Shown one piece after another: positions 42,891 to 51,955 of a stretch of 64,000 bases of DNA. Origin of the DNA: Gemmatimonadota bacterium (GTDB taxonomy: Bacteria; Gemmatimonadota; Gemmatimonadetes; Longimicrobiales; Gaopeijiaceae). Position numbers and translations under genes: made by a program. Where the stretch lies: NCBI GenBank assembly GCA_030827315.1, contig JAURER010000003.1, forward strand, positions 62,001 to 126,000, read 5' to 3'. Under the pieces are notes generated by a model, which was given only the letters and a program-made list of their open reading frames with translations, ran no database searches and was not told the origin of the DNA. Position 1 is the first letter of the stretch. Every line of letters starts with the position of its first letter.

Positions 42891-44480
42891 TCATGACTCG
42901 AAGCTCACCGCGAACGCTTCGTAGACCCGGTCGAGAAACGCTCCGCCGTAGCGCGTAAGGAAGTAGAGGGGGCTCTGGACCCTTTCGGCCGGCTTGCCGA
43001 GCGGATACAGGTGCAGCTGTGCCTTCTCGAGCTGTGCGAGCGTGATCTCGCTCTCGCGCCTGACCGCCGCGGTCACCTTCTTCTCGACGTCCTCCAGGGT
43101 GGCGAACGCCTGGCTGCGGAAGTGCTGCACCGACCCCTTGAGGGTGGGGTCGACGGCGGCCGCCGCGCTCTGGAGCTCGCTCACCCCGGTCCCGAGCGCG
43201 CCCCGCAGCTTCCCGATGGCCGCACGCACGTCGTCGGGCACCTCCTCGCGCGCGATCTCCGACGCGACCTCGTGGAACGGCCGTGCGAGGCGCGACAGCT
43301 CCATGTGGAACTTGTCGAGCACCTTTCGGATCTTGCTCTCCACGACGGTCGCCGACCAGCGCGGAAAGACGATCGGCATCTCGATTCCGTGTGCCTCGAA
43401 GTACCCGCGCACCTGCGCGAAGTAGGCGATCTCGCCCGGGCCACCCACGTACGCCAGGGTCGGAAAGACAGCGCTCTCCACGACCGGTCGGAAGAGCACG
43501 TTCGGGCTGAGCACGCGGGAATCGCCCTCGACGCGCGCCCGGATCTGGGCGGCGTCGAGCTCCTCGCCCGAGCTTCGCAGCCGGAAGCCGTCCCCCTCGC
43601 GGTACAGGCGCTCCCGACCGGCGGCGCCCTCCAGGAAGAGATTCACGCCGCCCTCGAGGATCGGGACCTGGAGGTCGTAGCCCTGGAGCTCGAGCTGCCG
43701 GCCGGTGGCCTGGAGTACCTCCTCGAAGCGCTCGCACCCGTCGAGCTCCGCGAGCAGAAGCTCCCTGGAACGGTCCTTGACCACGGGGTCGGCCGCGTCG
43801 GTGAAGTACACCCCGAAGCGCCCGAGCACCGCCTGCATGAGCGTGTGGAAGCCGCCCGGCAGCGTGCTCCCCGCCCCGTACCCATCGCGCAGCAGCGAGA
43901 CGAACTCCACGCTGAAGTCTGTGTCCGGAAGCACCGAGCAGAACGCAGCGAGGACCTCGTCCGCCTGCCGGGGTAGCGAGATCCGGTGCAACGCCGGCGA
44001 GCGATTCGGGTCCGGCGGGTCGATCTCGAAACGCCGCAGCTCGTTGTCCACCGTGATCACGTCCGCGTGGTTCGCTTCCGCCCAGTCATGGTCGTCCGAA
44101 GCCACCCAGAAGACGGGCAGGACCGGCTTGCCCAAGCGCTCCTCGACAGCCTCGGCCAGCCGCACTGCGCTCAGTGCCTTGTAGACACTGTAGAGCGGGC
44201 CGCCGTAGAGGCCAGGCTGCTGTCCGGTCGTCACCACGTACCCGCCCTCGTCGACGAAACGCCGCAGACGCGACGGATCGGCCCCCGGGGGCACCGTAAG
44301 CGCCGCGGCCGCACGCTCCCGGGCGGCCCGGTCGAAGCGCGTGTCGACCTCCGCCGCCTTGGCGACGAATGAAGCGATCTCGTCGAAACGACGGCCGTAG
44401 AAGTCCGCGGCAGCGCCTTCGCCCGCCAGGTAGTCCTGCACCACCCGGGCGCCCGAGGGGCGCGAAACGATCAACTCCAT
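42891..44480 (-). CDS. bshC: Bacillithiol biosynthesis cysteine-adding enzyme BshC
   Basis: A 529-residue protein of family length (about 540). 'VVTTGQQPGLYGGPLYSVYKALSAVRLA' and 'PVFWVASDDHDWAEANH' form the Rossmann-like active region of BshC, and the C-terminal 150 residues are a long coiled coil ('SEITLAQLEKAQLHLYP'). BshC adds cysteine to glucosaminyl-malate, the last step to the thiol bacillithiol. BshA and BshB are not in this window. It starts 1 nt after the rlmH stop, so the two genes are cotranscribed. Confidence 0.93.
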   Translation of the reverse strand: MELIVSRPSGARVVQDYLAGEGAAADFYGRRFDEIASFVAKAAEVDTRFDRAARERAAAALTVPPGADPSRLRRFVDEGGYVVTTGQQPGLYGGPLYSVYKALSAVRLAEAVEERLGKPVLPVFWVASDDHDWAEANHADVITVDNELRRFEIDPPDPNRSPALHRISLPRQADEVLAAFCSVLPDTDFSVEFVSLLRDGYGAGSTLPGGFHTLMQAVLGRFGVYFTDAADPVVKDRSRELLLAELDGCERFEEVLQATGRQLELQGYDLQVPILEGGVNLFLEGAAGRERLYREGDGFRLRSSGEELDAAQIRARVEGDSRVLSPNVLFRPVVESAVFPTLAYVGGPGEIAYFAQVRGYFEAHGIEMPIVFPRWSATVVESKIRKVLDKFHMELSRLARPFHEVASEIAREEVPDDVRAAIGKLRGALGTGVSELQSAAAAVDPTLKGSVQHFRSQAFATLEDVEKKVTAAVRRESEITLAQLEKAQLHLYPLGKPAERVQSPLYFLTRYGGAFLDRVYEAFAVSFES

Positions 44481-44481
44481 C

Positions 44482-44952
44482 TCATCCCTTGTGATACGGT
44501 TCCGCGCGCAGGATCGTGCCCGCGCGGTAGAGCTGCTCGGCCAATATGAGCCGCGCCATCTCGTGTGGCAGCGTCATCGCGGAGAGGGACAGCGCACGGC
44601 TGGCCCGCGCGAGCACCTCGTCGCCGAGTCCGTACGCCCCCCCGACCACGAACGCCACCCCGGCCGAGGAACGGATCGCGTGCCGTTCGAGATACCGCGC
44701 GAGCTCCCTGGAGTCCATCCCCCGACCCTCGCGCGTCAGGGCGACGACCTCGAGTTCGGCCGGGATCCGGGCCAGGAGACGCTCCGCTTCCGCTCCCTTC
44801 ACCGCGGCGGGACCGGCGTCGCGCCCGGGCCCGCCCGCGGCCACCTCCACGACCTCCAGCTTCCAGTAGCGTCCGGCGCGCATCTCGTACTCCGCCACCG
44901 CCCCCGCGACTTCACCCCGGACGCGGCCGACCACCACCACCAGCACCCTCAT
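44482..44952 (-). CDS. rlmH: 23S rRNA pseudouridine-1915 N3-methyltransferase
   Basis: A 156-residue SPOUT-class methyltransferase starting at ATG 44952. The knotted C-terminal half is clear: 'ALTREGRGMDSRELARYLE', 'VAFVVGGAYGLGDEVL', 'LSLSAMTLPHEMARLILAEQLYRA' and the terminal 'YHKG', all classic RlmH. It methylates pseudouridine 1915 in helix 69 of 23S rRNA on the assembled ribosome. Its ATG overlaps the lpxK stop by 4 nt. Confidence 0.96.
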   Translation of the reverse strand: MRVLVVVVGRVRGEVAGAVAEYEMRAGRYWKLEVVEVAAGGPGRDAGPAAVKGAEAERLLARIPAELEVVALTREGRGMDSRELARYLERHAIRSSAGVAFVVGGAYGLGDEVLARASRALSLSAMTLPHEMARLILAEQLYRAGTILRAEPYHKG

Positions 44953-46037
44953 GAGCCTACCGCCGCCACGAGCGCCGCGAGTTCGTCTTCCCCCCAGTCC
45001 CAGTCGAGCCGCTGCCGAAGCACCCAGGCGTCGCCCAGGACCTCGGCATGGCCGACGAGCTTCACGGCATCCTTCTCCGTCACGACGATCGGCCGGTCGC
45101 CGGCCAAGGCCCGCGCCTCGCGCGCCTCTCCGGCCGTGAACTCGTGGTGGTCGGGACGGGCCAGCAGATCGACCGGACCCTGCAGGAGCGCCTGCAGGTA
45201 CGCTCGGAGCGTGTCGGGTCGGGCGATGCCGGTGAGGACGAGGACCCCCCGGCTCACATCGAACGGCGGGAGGGCCGAAGCCGCGTCGCGCGGCGCGGCG
45301 GACGACCGGATTCCATGTCCCGAGCCCCGGCGCGCCCCTTCGCGCCATTCCGCGAGCCGCACGAGACCGTCGGCCGTGAGGTGCACGCTGGCCACCACGG
45401 CAACGGCCGCGACCCCCGGCATCGCGGCGACGGCCGCGGCCAGCGCCCGGGCGGCATCCGCCGAGGCGGCCCGGCGAGTCAGCACGATCGCGTCGGCGCG
45501 CGCGAGCGCCGCGGGCGGCTCGCGATACGGGCCGCACGGGAGAACGGGCGCCGGAAAGGGATCATCCGCGCTGAGGAGGACGAGGTCGAGGTCGCGGGCC
45601 AGGCTCCGGTGCTGGAAGCCGTCATCGAGGACCACGGTGTCGGCACCCTCATCGGCGGCGCGGCGTGCCCCCCGCACGCGGTCCGCCTCGACGACGACGG
45701 GTACGTCGGGGTTCCATACGCCGTGCAGAAGCGCCTCGTCGCGCCCGTACCCTCGGAGCACCAGCGCGGGCTTCGCTCCCCGGCTCGAGAGCGCCCGCGC
45801 GACCCAGGCCGCCACGGGGGTCTTGCCCGTCCCTCCGACGGCCAGGTTGCCGACCGATACGACCCGGAGTCCCTCGACCGCGCGCCCCCCGGCACGGTCG
45901 AAGCGGCGCGCTCTCCTGGCGGTCTCCAGCGCCCAGAGCCAGGACAGTGGCGCCAGCAGCAGCCGGAGAAGGAGGCCGGGTAACCCGTACGCCCCCGCCC
46001 ACCACCGCCGGGCGAAGCCCTGCAGGCGCGCCCTCAC
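44949..46037 (-). CDS. lpxK: Tetraacyldisaccharide 4'-kinase
   Basis: A 362-residue membrane-associated kinase starting at GTG 46037 (4-nt overlap with the acyltransferase gene). The Walker A is 'GNLAVGGTGKTPVAAWVARAL', a family trademark, followed by 'VLRGYGRDE', 'VVLDDGFQHRSLARDLDLVL' and 'PCGPYREPP'. LpxK phosphorylates the 4' position of the lipid A disaccharide made by LpxB, giving lipid IVA. The N-terminal 35 residues form the membrane-binding helix. Confidence 0.95.
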   Translation of the reverse strand: MRARLQGFARRWWAGAYGLPGLLLRLLLAPLSWLWALETARRARRFDRAGGRAVEGLRVVSVGNLAVGGTGKTPVAAWVARALSSRGAKPALVLRGYGRDEALLHGVWNPDVPVVVEADRVRGARRAADEGADTVVLDDGFQHRSLARDLDLVLLSADDPFPAPVLPCGPYREPPAALARADAIVLTRRAASADAARALAAAVAAMPGVAAVAVVASVHLTADGLVRLAEWREGARRGSGHGIRSSAAPRDAASALPPFDVSRGVLVLTGIARPDTLRAYLQALLQGPVDLLARPDHHEFTAGEAREARALAGDRPIVVTEKDAVKLVGHAEVLGDAWVLRQRLDWDWGEDELAALVAAVGS

Positions 46038-46660
46038 GCTTCACCGGCCCGGTCGAGCGCGGCCCCGATCTCGCGGGCCATCCGCTCGAGCTCCTCGCGC
46101 CCGGCGTCGCGGGGCACGAGGGTCGGCGGAAGGTACTCGAGGGTCACGCGCGCGAAGGGTCGAGGCACGAGAAACCGGTCCCAGCTGTCGAAGTGCCAGG
46201 CCGAGGAGACCCTGACCGCGATCGGTACCACGGGCAGGCCGGCCATCTGAGCGGCGGCGAGCGCCCCGGGCTTGAACTCGTGCCGCGGTCCTCGCGGTCC
46301 GTCGGGCGTCACGGCCACGGCATGACCCTGGCGGGCCGCCCTGACCAGGCCCTTGAGCCCCTTGCGCCCCCCACGGGTGCTGGAGCCCCGCGCGGTTCCG
46401 AACCCGTTCCGCTCCAGGATTCGGGCGATGTACTCCCCGTCGCCGTGCTCGCTCGCGAGCGCCACGATGCCCTCATCCCGGTGGTAATGGACGACGGGCA
46501 GCATGTGCCCGTGCCAGACCACGATCATCACCGGCCGGCCCGCGTCGCGGTAGCGCCGATAGTGCTCCGCGCCCACGCGCGTGAGCCGCGTCGTCAGGAA
46601 GAGGCCCCGTACGAACCCCGCCCCGAGCAGGCCTGCGACCCGGAAGCGGACCTCGCTCAC
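46034..46660 (-). CDS. DUF374 lysophospholipid-acyltransferase-like protein
   Basis: A 208-residue protein starting at GTG 46660 and overlapping both lpxB and lpxK by 4 nt. 'IVVWHGHMLPVVHYHRDEGI' holds the acyltransferase His region, and 'TARGSSTRGGRKGLKGLVRAARQG' and 'VTPDGPRGPRHEFKPGAL' are conserved DUF374 blocks. The family belongs to the LPLAT superfamily with PlsC and LpxL. Its place between lpxB and lpxK makes a late lipid A acylation role likely, in place of LpxL/LpxM, but this has not been shown by anything in the sequence. Confidence 0.85.
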   Translation of the reverse strand: MSEVRFRVAGLLGAGFVRGLFLTTRLTRVGAEHYRRYRDAGRPVMIVVWHGHMLPVVHYHRDEGIVALASEHGDGEYIARILERNGFGTARGSSTRGGRKGLKGLVRAARQGHAVAVTPDGPRGPRHEFKPGALAAAQMAGLPVVPIAVRVSSAWHFDSWDRFLVPRPFARVTLEYLPPTLVPRDAGREELERMAREIGAALDRAGEA

Positions 46661-47826
46661 GTCGCCCCCTCGGCCAAGCCGCTGCCATCGGCCCCGAAGA
46701 GCTCGTCCGCGAGATCCGCGACCCTTCCGGCGGCACCCGGCTCGCCGAGAAGCGCGCGCACGCGGGTCAGCGCGGCCACCTGTTCCCCGCGGACCGTGCT
46801 CCGCGGATCGAGGAGGTCGAGGAGCACGGGCGCCACCGTTTCGGCACGAAGTTCGTCCTGGAGGAATTCCGGGACAACCGGGGCATCCGCGACCAGATTG
46901 GGCAGTCCCACGTACCCGATCTTCACGAGTCGCTTCGCGAGCCAGAACGTGACCGGACTCGTCCGGTACCCGATGGCGAAGGGCGTGCCCTCGAGGACGG
47001 TCTCGAGCGTCGATGTCCCCGACTTCACGAGCGCGGCCGTCGCATGGCGCTGGAGGGCCCGTGTGTCGGTGACCACCGGGTACCCGAGATCGCGGTACAG
47101 GCCGACGGCGAGTGTTTCCGAGCGGGAGAAGACCGGCTGCACGTCGGGCCGCCGCGCCACGACGGCGGCTGCGATCTCGCGAAAGGGCTCCAGATGACGC
47201 GCGAGCTCCTGCGCGCGCGAGCCCGGGAGCATCGCCAGGATCGGTCTCTCGGGGTCGAGCCCCCAACGGGCGCGAAAGGCGTCGGCCTGGGGCACGTCGT
47301 CCGCTCGGTCGAGCAGGGGGTGCCCGACGTACCGCGCGTCCACGCCGAACCGGGCCAGGAAGCCGGCCTCGAACGGCAGGATCACCGCCACCCGGTCCGC
47401 CACCCGCGCGAGCGTGCGGGCCCTGCCCTGCTTCCACGCCCAGACCTGGGGCGCGATGTAGTACAGCACCGGAATACCGCGCTCGTGTGCGGCGCGCGCC
47501 ATGCGCATGTTGAACCCGGGATAGTCCACGAGCACGACGAGCGCAGGCCGGTCCTCGTCCATCCGTCGCAGGACCTGCGCCGCGAGGCGGCGGAAGAACG
47601 GCAGCCGGGGCAGAACCTCGGCGAAGCCCATGACGGCCAGTTGATCGAGCCCCGCCAGCAGCTCGACCCCCTGCTCCGCCATCCGCGGACCGCCGGTTCC
47701 CAGCATACGAACGCCCGGGTGCCGTGTCCGTAGCTCCGCGGCGAACGCGGCGGCGTGGTGATCGCCAGAAGCTTCTCCGGCCAGAACCAGCACCGTGCGA
47801 CGCCCCCCGGAGCCGACCCGGGTCAC
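46657..47826 (-). CDS. lpxB: Lipid-A-disaccharide synthase
   Basis: A 389-residue GT-B enzyme starting at GTG 47826. 'VLAGEASGDHHAAAFAAEL' at the N-terminus, 'DYPGFNMRMARAAHERGIPVLYYIAPQVWAWKQGR' and 'AMLPGSRAQELARHLEPF' are LpxB signatures; 'VKSGTSTLETVLEGTPFAIGYR' binds UDP-sugar. It joins lipid X and UDP-diacylglucosamine to the tetraacyl disaccharide. A 44-residue membrane peptide gene lies 4 nt upstream. Confidence 0.96.
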   Translation of the reverse strand: MTRVGSGGRRTVLVLAGEASGDHHAAAFAAELRTRHPGVRMLGTGGPRMAEQGVELLAGLDQLAVMGFAEVLPRLPFFRRLAAQVLRRMDEDRPALVVLVDYPGFNMRMARAAHERGIPVLYYIAPQVWAWKQGRARTLARVADRVAVILPFEAGFLARFGVDARYVGHPLLDRADDVPQADAFRARWGLDPERPILAMLPGSRAQELARHLEPFREIAAAVVARRPDVQPVFSRSETLAVGLYRDLGYPVVTDTRALQRHATAALVKSGTSTLETVLEGTPFAIGYRTSPVTFWLAKRLVKIGYVGLPNLVADAPVVPEFLQDELRAETVAPVLLDLLDPRSTVRGEQVAALTRVRALLGEPGAAGRVADLADELFGADGSGLAEGAT

Positions 47827-47830
47827 GCGG

Positions 47831-47965
47831 TCAGAACGCCCAGCCGAGGTACCAGATCACCACCAGCGTGAGAGCGAGGAGAACGACGAGCTTGCCCCGC
47901 GGCATGCCCTTCCTTGCGTCCATCCAGTTCTTCTTGCGGCGTTTTCGCGTTCGTATGAGGGACAT
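47831..47965 (-). CDS. 44-residue single-pass membrane peptide inside the lpx operon
   Basis: A small gene from ATG 47965 to TGA 47831. The product has a very basic N-terminus (about ten Lys/Arg in the first 25 residues, including 'RTRKRRKKNWMD'), one hydrophobic helix ('LVVLLALTLVVIWYLGWAF') and then stops. This gives an inside N-terminus and a C-terminus in or across the inner membrane. It lies 48 nt after lpxA and 4 nt before lpxB, both on the same strand, so it is cotranscribed with them. It could stabilise or localise a Lpx enzyme; the function is unknown. The size makes it easy to miss. Confidence 0.65.
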   Translation of the reverse strand: MSLIRTRKRRKKNWMDARKGMPRGKLVVLLALTLVVIWYLGWAF

Positions 47966-48013
47966 TCCCTGCTCCCCGCCGCCCCGAGGCGACCGATGAA
48001 GGCTGGCCCGAGA

Positions 48014-48817
48014 TTAGGTCGTGATCCCGCGCTCGCTCGCGCGGATGAACTGAATGAGGTGCCGCACTTCCGGGACGCCCGTGATCTCCTCCTCGGCCCG
48101 GTCGAGCGCCCTCGAGAGGTTCACGTCGCTGCGGAAGAGCATGCTGTACGCCCGCTTGAGCGCTTTGCGGACCTCGTCGGAGAAGCCCCGCCGCTCGAGA
48201 CCGACCGAGTTCAGGCCGTACAGCCTGGGCGGCGTGCCCGCCGCACGGCAGTACGGCGGCACGTCCTGCGAGACCCGGGAGCCGCCCCCGATGAAGGCGT
48301 GTGCGCCGATGCGCACGAACTGATGCACGGGCGTCACGCCCCCGATGATCACCCAGTCCTCCACGAGCACGTGCCCGGCCAGGTTCACCGAGTTGGCCAG
48401 GATGACATGGTTGCCGAGCTCGCAGTCGTGGGCCACGTGCGTATACGCCATCAGGAGGCAGTCGCTGCCGATGACGGTGTGGCCCGACGCCGACGTCCCG
48501 CGATTCAGCGTCGCGAACTCGCGGACGACGGTGCGATCTCCGATCTCGAGTAGCGCTCGCTCGCCCTTGAACTTGAGGTCCTGGGGATCGCTGCCGAGAA
48601 CCGCCCCATTGGCGAGGAAGCAGTCCTCGCCGATGTGGGTGTCCTGCTGGATGTAGACGCGCGGACCGATCTCGGTACCGTCTCCCACAACGACCCCGGG
48701 CCCGATCAGCGCCCACGGGCCCACCTTCACCCCGGTGCCGAGCTCGGCCCCCGGGTCCACGATCGCCGTGGGATGAACCGTGGTCTCACCCCGCGCCTTC
48801 AGCAAAATTTCTGCCAT
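48014..48817 (-). CDS. lpxA: Acyl-ACP--UDP-N-acetylglucosamine O-acyltransferase
   Basis: A 267-residue left-handed beta-helix enzyme (usual length about 262). Hexapeptide repeats begin at about residue 14 ('TVHPTAIVDPGAELGTGVKVG'). 'MAYTHVAHDCELGNHVILAN' contains catalytic His130, and 'HQFVRIGAHAFIGGGSRVSQDVPPY' is the acyl-chain-measuring region. It does the first step of lipid A synthesis. It follows the lpxC-fabZ gene by 1 nt. Confidence 0.96.
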   Translation of the reverse strand: MAEILLKARGETTVHPTAIVDPGAELGTGVKVGPWALIGPGVVVGDGTEIGPRVYIQQDTHIGEDCFLANGAVLGSDPQDLKFKGERALLEIGDRTVVREFATLNRGTSASGHTVIGSDCLLMAYTHVAHDCELGNHVILANSVNLAGHVLVEDWVIIGGVTPVHQFVRIGAHAFIGGGSRVSQDVPPYCRAAGTPPRLYGLNSVGLERRGFSDEVRKALKRAYSMLFRSDVNLSRALDRAEEEITGVPEVRHLIQFIRASERGITT

Positions 48818-48818
48818 G

Positions 48819-50108
48819 TCATCTGTCCATGATCCGGGCCTTGAACTCGGCCTCTGCGACTACCTGTCCGTCGACCAGACCCCTCCCCGCGATGCTGCAC
48901 ACCTGGCGACGGAACTGGAGCACCTGGAGCTCGAAGACGAGCGTGTCGCCCGGCGTGACGGGCCGCCGGAACTTCACGTTGTCCATGGTCATGAAGTACA
49001 CGACCTTGCTCTCGGGGTCGTCCACCTGGTCCATGAGGAGGAGGCCGCCGCACTGAGCCATCGCCTCCAAGATGAGCACCCCGGGCATGATCGGGTGCCC
49101 CGGATAGTGCCCCTGGAAGTAGGGCTCGTTGATCGTGACGTTCTTGATGCCCACGATGCTCTCGCCGGGCACGAAGTCGATGATCCGGTCCACCAGCAGC
49201 ATCGGGTATCGATGCGGCAGGAAGTCCATGATCCTCGCGGTGTCGGCTACCGCCTTGCCCCCGCGGCGCGCGTGCGTCCGAATGCGGCGGGCCAGCTCCA
49301 CGTTGCCCGCGTGACTCGGTCGTTCGGCGATCACGTGCGCCTGGAGTCGCGCGCCCAGAAGCGCGAGGTCCCCGACCACGTCCCCGATCTTGTGCCGAAG
49401 GAACTCGTCGTCGAAGCGCAGGCCCCCGTCGTTCATGACCCCGTCGTCGTCGATGACGATGGCGTTGTCGAGCGAGGCGCCGAGGGCGAGCCCGCGCGCG
49501 TGCAGCGCCTCGGCGTCCGCGCGGAAACCGAACGTGCGCGCGGCGGCCAGTTCCGAGCGAAATACGTCCTCGCGGACGTGGAACGATCCGTACCGCCGCC
49601 CGATCACCGGATGCGAGAAGTCGATCGTGGCCGAGACGCACAGGCCGTTCGCTGAAGGCGTGGCGACGTAGGTCGCACCGGCATGGCCCGCGGCTTCGAC
49701 GACGCCCGAGACCGAGATGACGGTGGCCTCCTCTTTCTGCTCCACCGCGCCCGCCTCGTCCAGCGCGCGGACGTAGTCTCGAAAGGAGCCGTCCCGAATC
49801 GGGATCTCCGGCCCGTCGATGTCCACCGTCACGTTGTCGATTTCGAGTCCGGCCAGCGCGGCCATGACATGCTCGATCGTGAGGACCCGCGCCTCGCCGA
49901 CGCCGACCGTCGTGCCGAGTTCGGTGCCGACCACGCAATCGATCGTCGCCGGGATCTCCGGATGCCCTTCGAGGTCGACGCGGCGGAAGCGGATCCCCGC
50001 GCCCGGTCCGGCCGGGCGGAAGGTCAACGAAGCGCTCTGCCCGGAGTGGAGGCCGACCCCCTCGAGCCTGGCCTCGCGGGCCAACGTACGTTGGAAGACG
50101 GCGGTCAT
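48819..50108 (-). CDS. lpxC-fabZ: Fused LpxC deacetylase / FabZ dehydratase
   Basis: A 429-residue fusion. Residues 1-285 are LpxC (UDP-3-O-acyl-GlcNAc deacetylase): zinc ligands His80, His239 and Asp243, and catalytic Glu79 and His266. Residues 290-429 are FabZ (3-hydroxyacyl-ACP dehydratase): catalytic His334 in 'YFQGHYPGHP' and Glu348 in 'VLILEAMAQ'. Both active sites are intact. One polypeptide therefore links the committed step of lipid A synthesis to fatty-acid elongation, which compete for 3-hydroxyacyl-ACP. The same fusion is known in Bacteroidetes and relatives. It starts 83 nt after lpxD. Confidence 0.96.
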   Translation of the reverse strand: MTAVFQRTLAREARLEGVGLHSGQSASLTFRPAGPGAGIRFRRVDLEGHPEIPATIDCVVGTELGTTVGVGEARVLTIEHVMAALAGLEIDNVTVDIDGPEIPIRDGSFRDYVRALDEAGAVEQKEEATVISVSGVVEAAGHAGATYVATPSANGLCVSATIDFSHPVIGRRYGSFHVREDVFRSELAAARTFGFRADAEALHARGLALGASLDNAIVIDDDGVMNDGGLRFDDEFLRHKIGDVVGDLALLGARLQAHVIAERPSHAGNVELARRIRTHARRGGKAVADTARIMDFLPHRYPMLLVDRIIDFVPGESIVGIKNVTINEPYFQGHYPGHPIMPGVLILEAMAQCGGLLLMDQVDDPESKVVYFMTMDNVKFRRPVTPGDTLVFELQVLQFRRQVCSIAGRGLVDGQVVAEAEFKARIMDR

Positions 50109-50191
50109 GGGAAGGAGCGGCGGGCAACGGTTGACGTCATGCGTGTTCCGACAGCCGGAAGGTAATCCGAAGTGTGGCCGTCACACACCGG

Positions 50192-51232
50192 TCAGCCCTC
50201 CTCGCCGAGGCGCTTTACGTCCGCCTCGAGCCGGCGGATGCGTTCGAGGAGCCTGGGAATCCGGCCCACGTTCGCCTCCTTTACGAGCGCCTCACGGTGC
50301 GGACGCGCCGGAAAACCCGACACGGTCTCGCCGGCCGGTACGTCCCGCGTGACACCCGCCTGCACCGCGACACGCGCGCCGTCACCGATCTCGACCTGGT
50401 TGCGTACGCCGGCCTGTCCGCCGAGCCACACGCCCTTGCCGATGCGCGTGGAGCCGGCCACTCCGACCATGGCGGCAACGAGCGACATCGCGCCGATCCG
50501 GACGTTGTGGGCCAGATGGACCAGGTTGTCGATCTTCGTGCCCGTTCCCACCCGCGTGTCGCCCAGTGAGCCGCGGTCGATCGCGGCATTGGCTCCGATC
50601 TCGACGCCATCCTCGATCACGCAGCGCCCCACCTGAGGGATCTTCGCGTGCCGGCCGTCCATGAAGGTGTACCCGAAGCCGTCGGCGCCGAGGCGCGTGC
50701 CGCTATGCACGACGACGTCCGCCCCGATCACGGTGTCGTGGTAGGTGACGACGTGCGGATGGAGCCGTGTGCGCGCGCCGATCGTCGTGCCCTGCCCGAT
50801 CACGCAGTGGGCCCCGATCCTGCACCCGTCACCGACCCGGACTCCGCTCTCGAGGACCGCGTACGGCCCCACGTCGACCCCTGCCCCGAGTTCGACCTCG
50901 CGCCCCAGCACCGCCGTGGGATGGATCGTCGGATGCCATCCGGGTTCCGGGTGGAAGTGCTCGAGGAGCGCCCGTAGCGCAGGATAGGCGTCCTCGACGA
51001 CGACCCTCGAAGCCGCGTCGGGCAACGCCGTCTCGAGCTCGGTGGAAACGAGGAAGGCGCCGGCTTGGGAGTCCGCGGCGTACTTCACGTACCTGCGGGC
51101 GGCGAGGAAGCCGATGCGCGAGGGTTCAGCCTCGTCGACCGGTGCCACTCCGTCGATGATCAGGGCCCCTTCGCCGACGAGGCGACCCCCGACCAGGTCG
51201 GCGATCGCCTCGAGGCTCAACGGGCCGGCCAT
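50192..51232 (-). CDS. lpxD: UDP-3-O-(3-hydroxyacyl)glucosamine N-acyltransferase
   Basis: A 346-residue protein. The N-terminal uridine-binding domain has '[21 protein letters not shown]'; the beta-helix starts near residue 105 ('[21 protein letters not shown]'), with '[11 protein letters not shown]' and '[25 protein letters not shown]' conserved; catalytic His is in '[11 protein letters not shown]'. The C-terminal helix for ACP binding is present ('[15 protein letters not shown]'). It does the third step of lipid A synthesis. It lies 25 nt downstream of ompH. Confidence 0.96.
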   Translation of the reverse strand: MAGPLSLEAIADLVGGRLVGEGALIIDGVAPVDEAEPSRIGFLAARRYVKYAADSQAGAFLVSTELETALPDAASRVVVEDAYPALRALLEHFHPEPGWHPTIHPTAVLGREVELGAGVDVGPYAVLESGVRVGDGCRIGAHCVIGQGTTIGARTRLHPHVVTYHDTVIGADVVVHSGTRLGADGFGYTFMDGRHAKIPQVGRCVIEDGVEIGANAAIDRGSLGDTRVGTGTKIDNLVHLAHNVRIGAMSLVAAMVGVAGSTRIGKGVWLGGQAGVRNQVEIGDGARVAVQAGVTRDVPAGETVSGFPARPHREALVKEANVGRIPRLLERIRRLEADVKRLGEEG

Positions 51233-51257
51233 CGGGTCGGAATCCGTTTCGGGGGCT

Positions 51258-51794
51258 CTAAAGGGCTCCGCCCTGACCGGCGCCGGTGGACTGCAGCCGG
51301 GTGATCACTTCCTGGGTCAGGTCGAGCGCGGGGTCGGCCGACACGATGGAGCCGGCGGCCGCATCGAGGATCAGCGAGTACGCCCCCTCCTCGCGGATCG
51401 TCTCGATGATCTGGGTGATGTTGTCCATCACGGGCTGGATCAGCGCCGCGCGCCGCTGGTTGGCAACGTCCTGGAGCTGGTTCGCCCGCTGCTGGTACTG
51501 CTGAAACTTCTGCTGGAGCTGCTGCTCGCGGTTCGACCGGGCTTCTGGCGAGAGGGTGAGCTGCTGCTGCTGGAGCGCGGTCTCCATGTTCTGGAGCTCG
51601 GTCTCGAGCTGGGCAATCTCCGCCTGATATCCCTGCATTTCCTGGTCGAACTGGGCCTGGGCGGCCGCAGCGCCAGGCGCCTGAAGGAGGATCTCCTGCG
51701 AATTGATATAGGCGATCTTGAGCGTCTGCGCCTCGACGGCTCCGGCCGTGAGCAGGAAGGCCAGCGCCATCAGCGCAAAGGAGGTGCGTCGCAT
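51258..51794 (-). CDS. skp: OmpH/Skp-family periplasmic chaperone
   Basis: A 178-residue protein starting at ATG 51794. A signal peptide (1-22, ending 'VEAQ') is followed by the short beta region '[17 protein letters not shown]', a long Gln-rich coiled coil (about 45-130), and a C-terminal strand/helix segment ('[22 protein letters not shown]'). Skp trimers hold unfolded outer-membrane proteins after Sec export. It is between bamA and lpxD, the order found in many Gram-negative genomes. Confidence 0.92.
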   Translation of the reverse strand: MRRTSFALMALAFLLTAGAVEAQTLKIAYINSQEILLQAPGAAAAQAQFDQEMQGYQAEIAQLETELQNMETALQQQQLTLSPEARSNREQQLQQKFQQYQQRANQLQDVANQRRAALIQPVMDNITQIIETIREEGAYSLILDAAAGSIVSADPALDLTQEVITRLQSTGAGQGGAL

Positions 51795-51955
51795 GGTGTG
51801 AAGCTCCGTTTCGTGTCGTACGGCCGCACTCTCGTATTCCGCCCGAGACCGGCATGTTCCCGTGTTCCGCCCACCGCGCCATGCGGAGGCGGGGCTACAG
51901 CCGTCAAATGTCGATTCGAACGGGCCGGAAGTACAGTCCGCCGGCGTTCGTCCGA

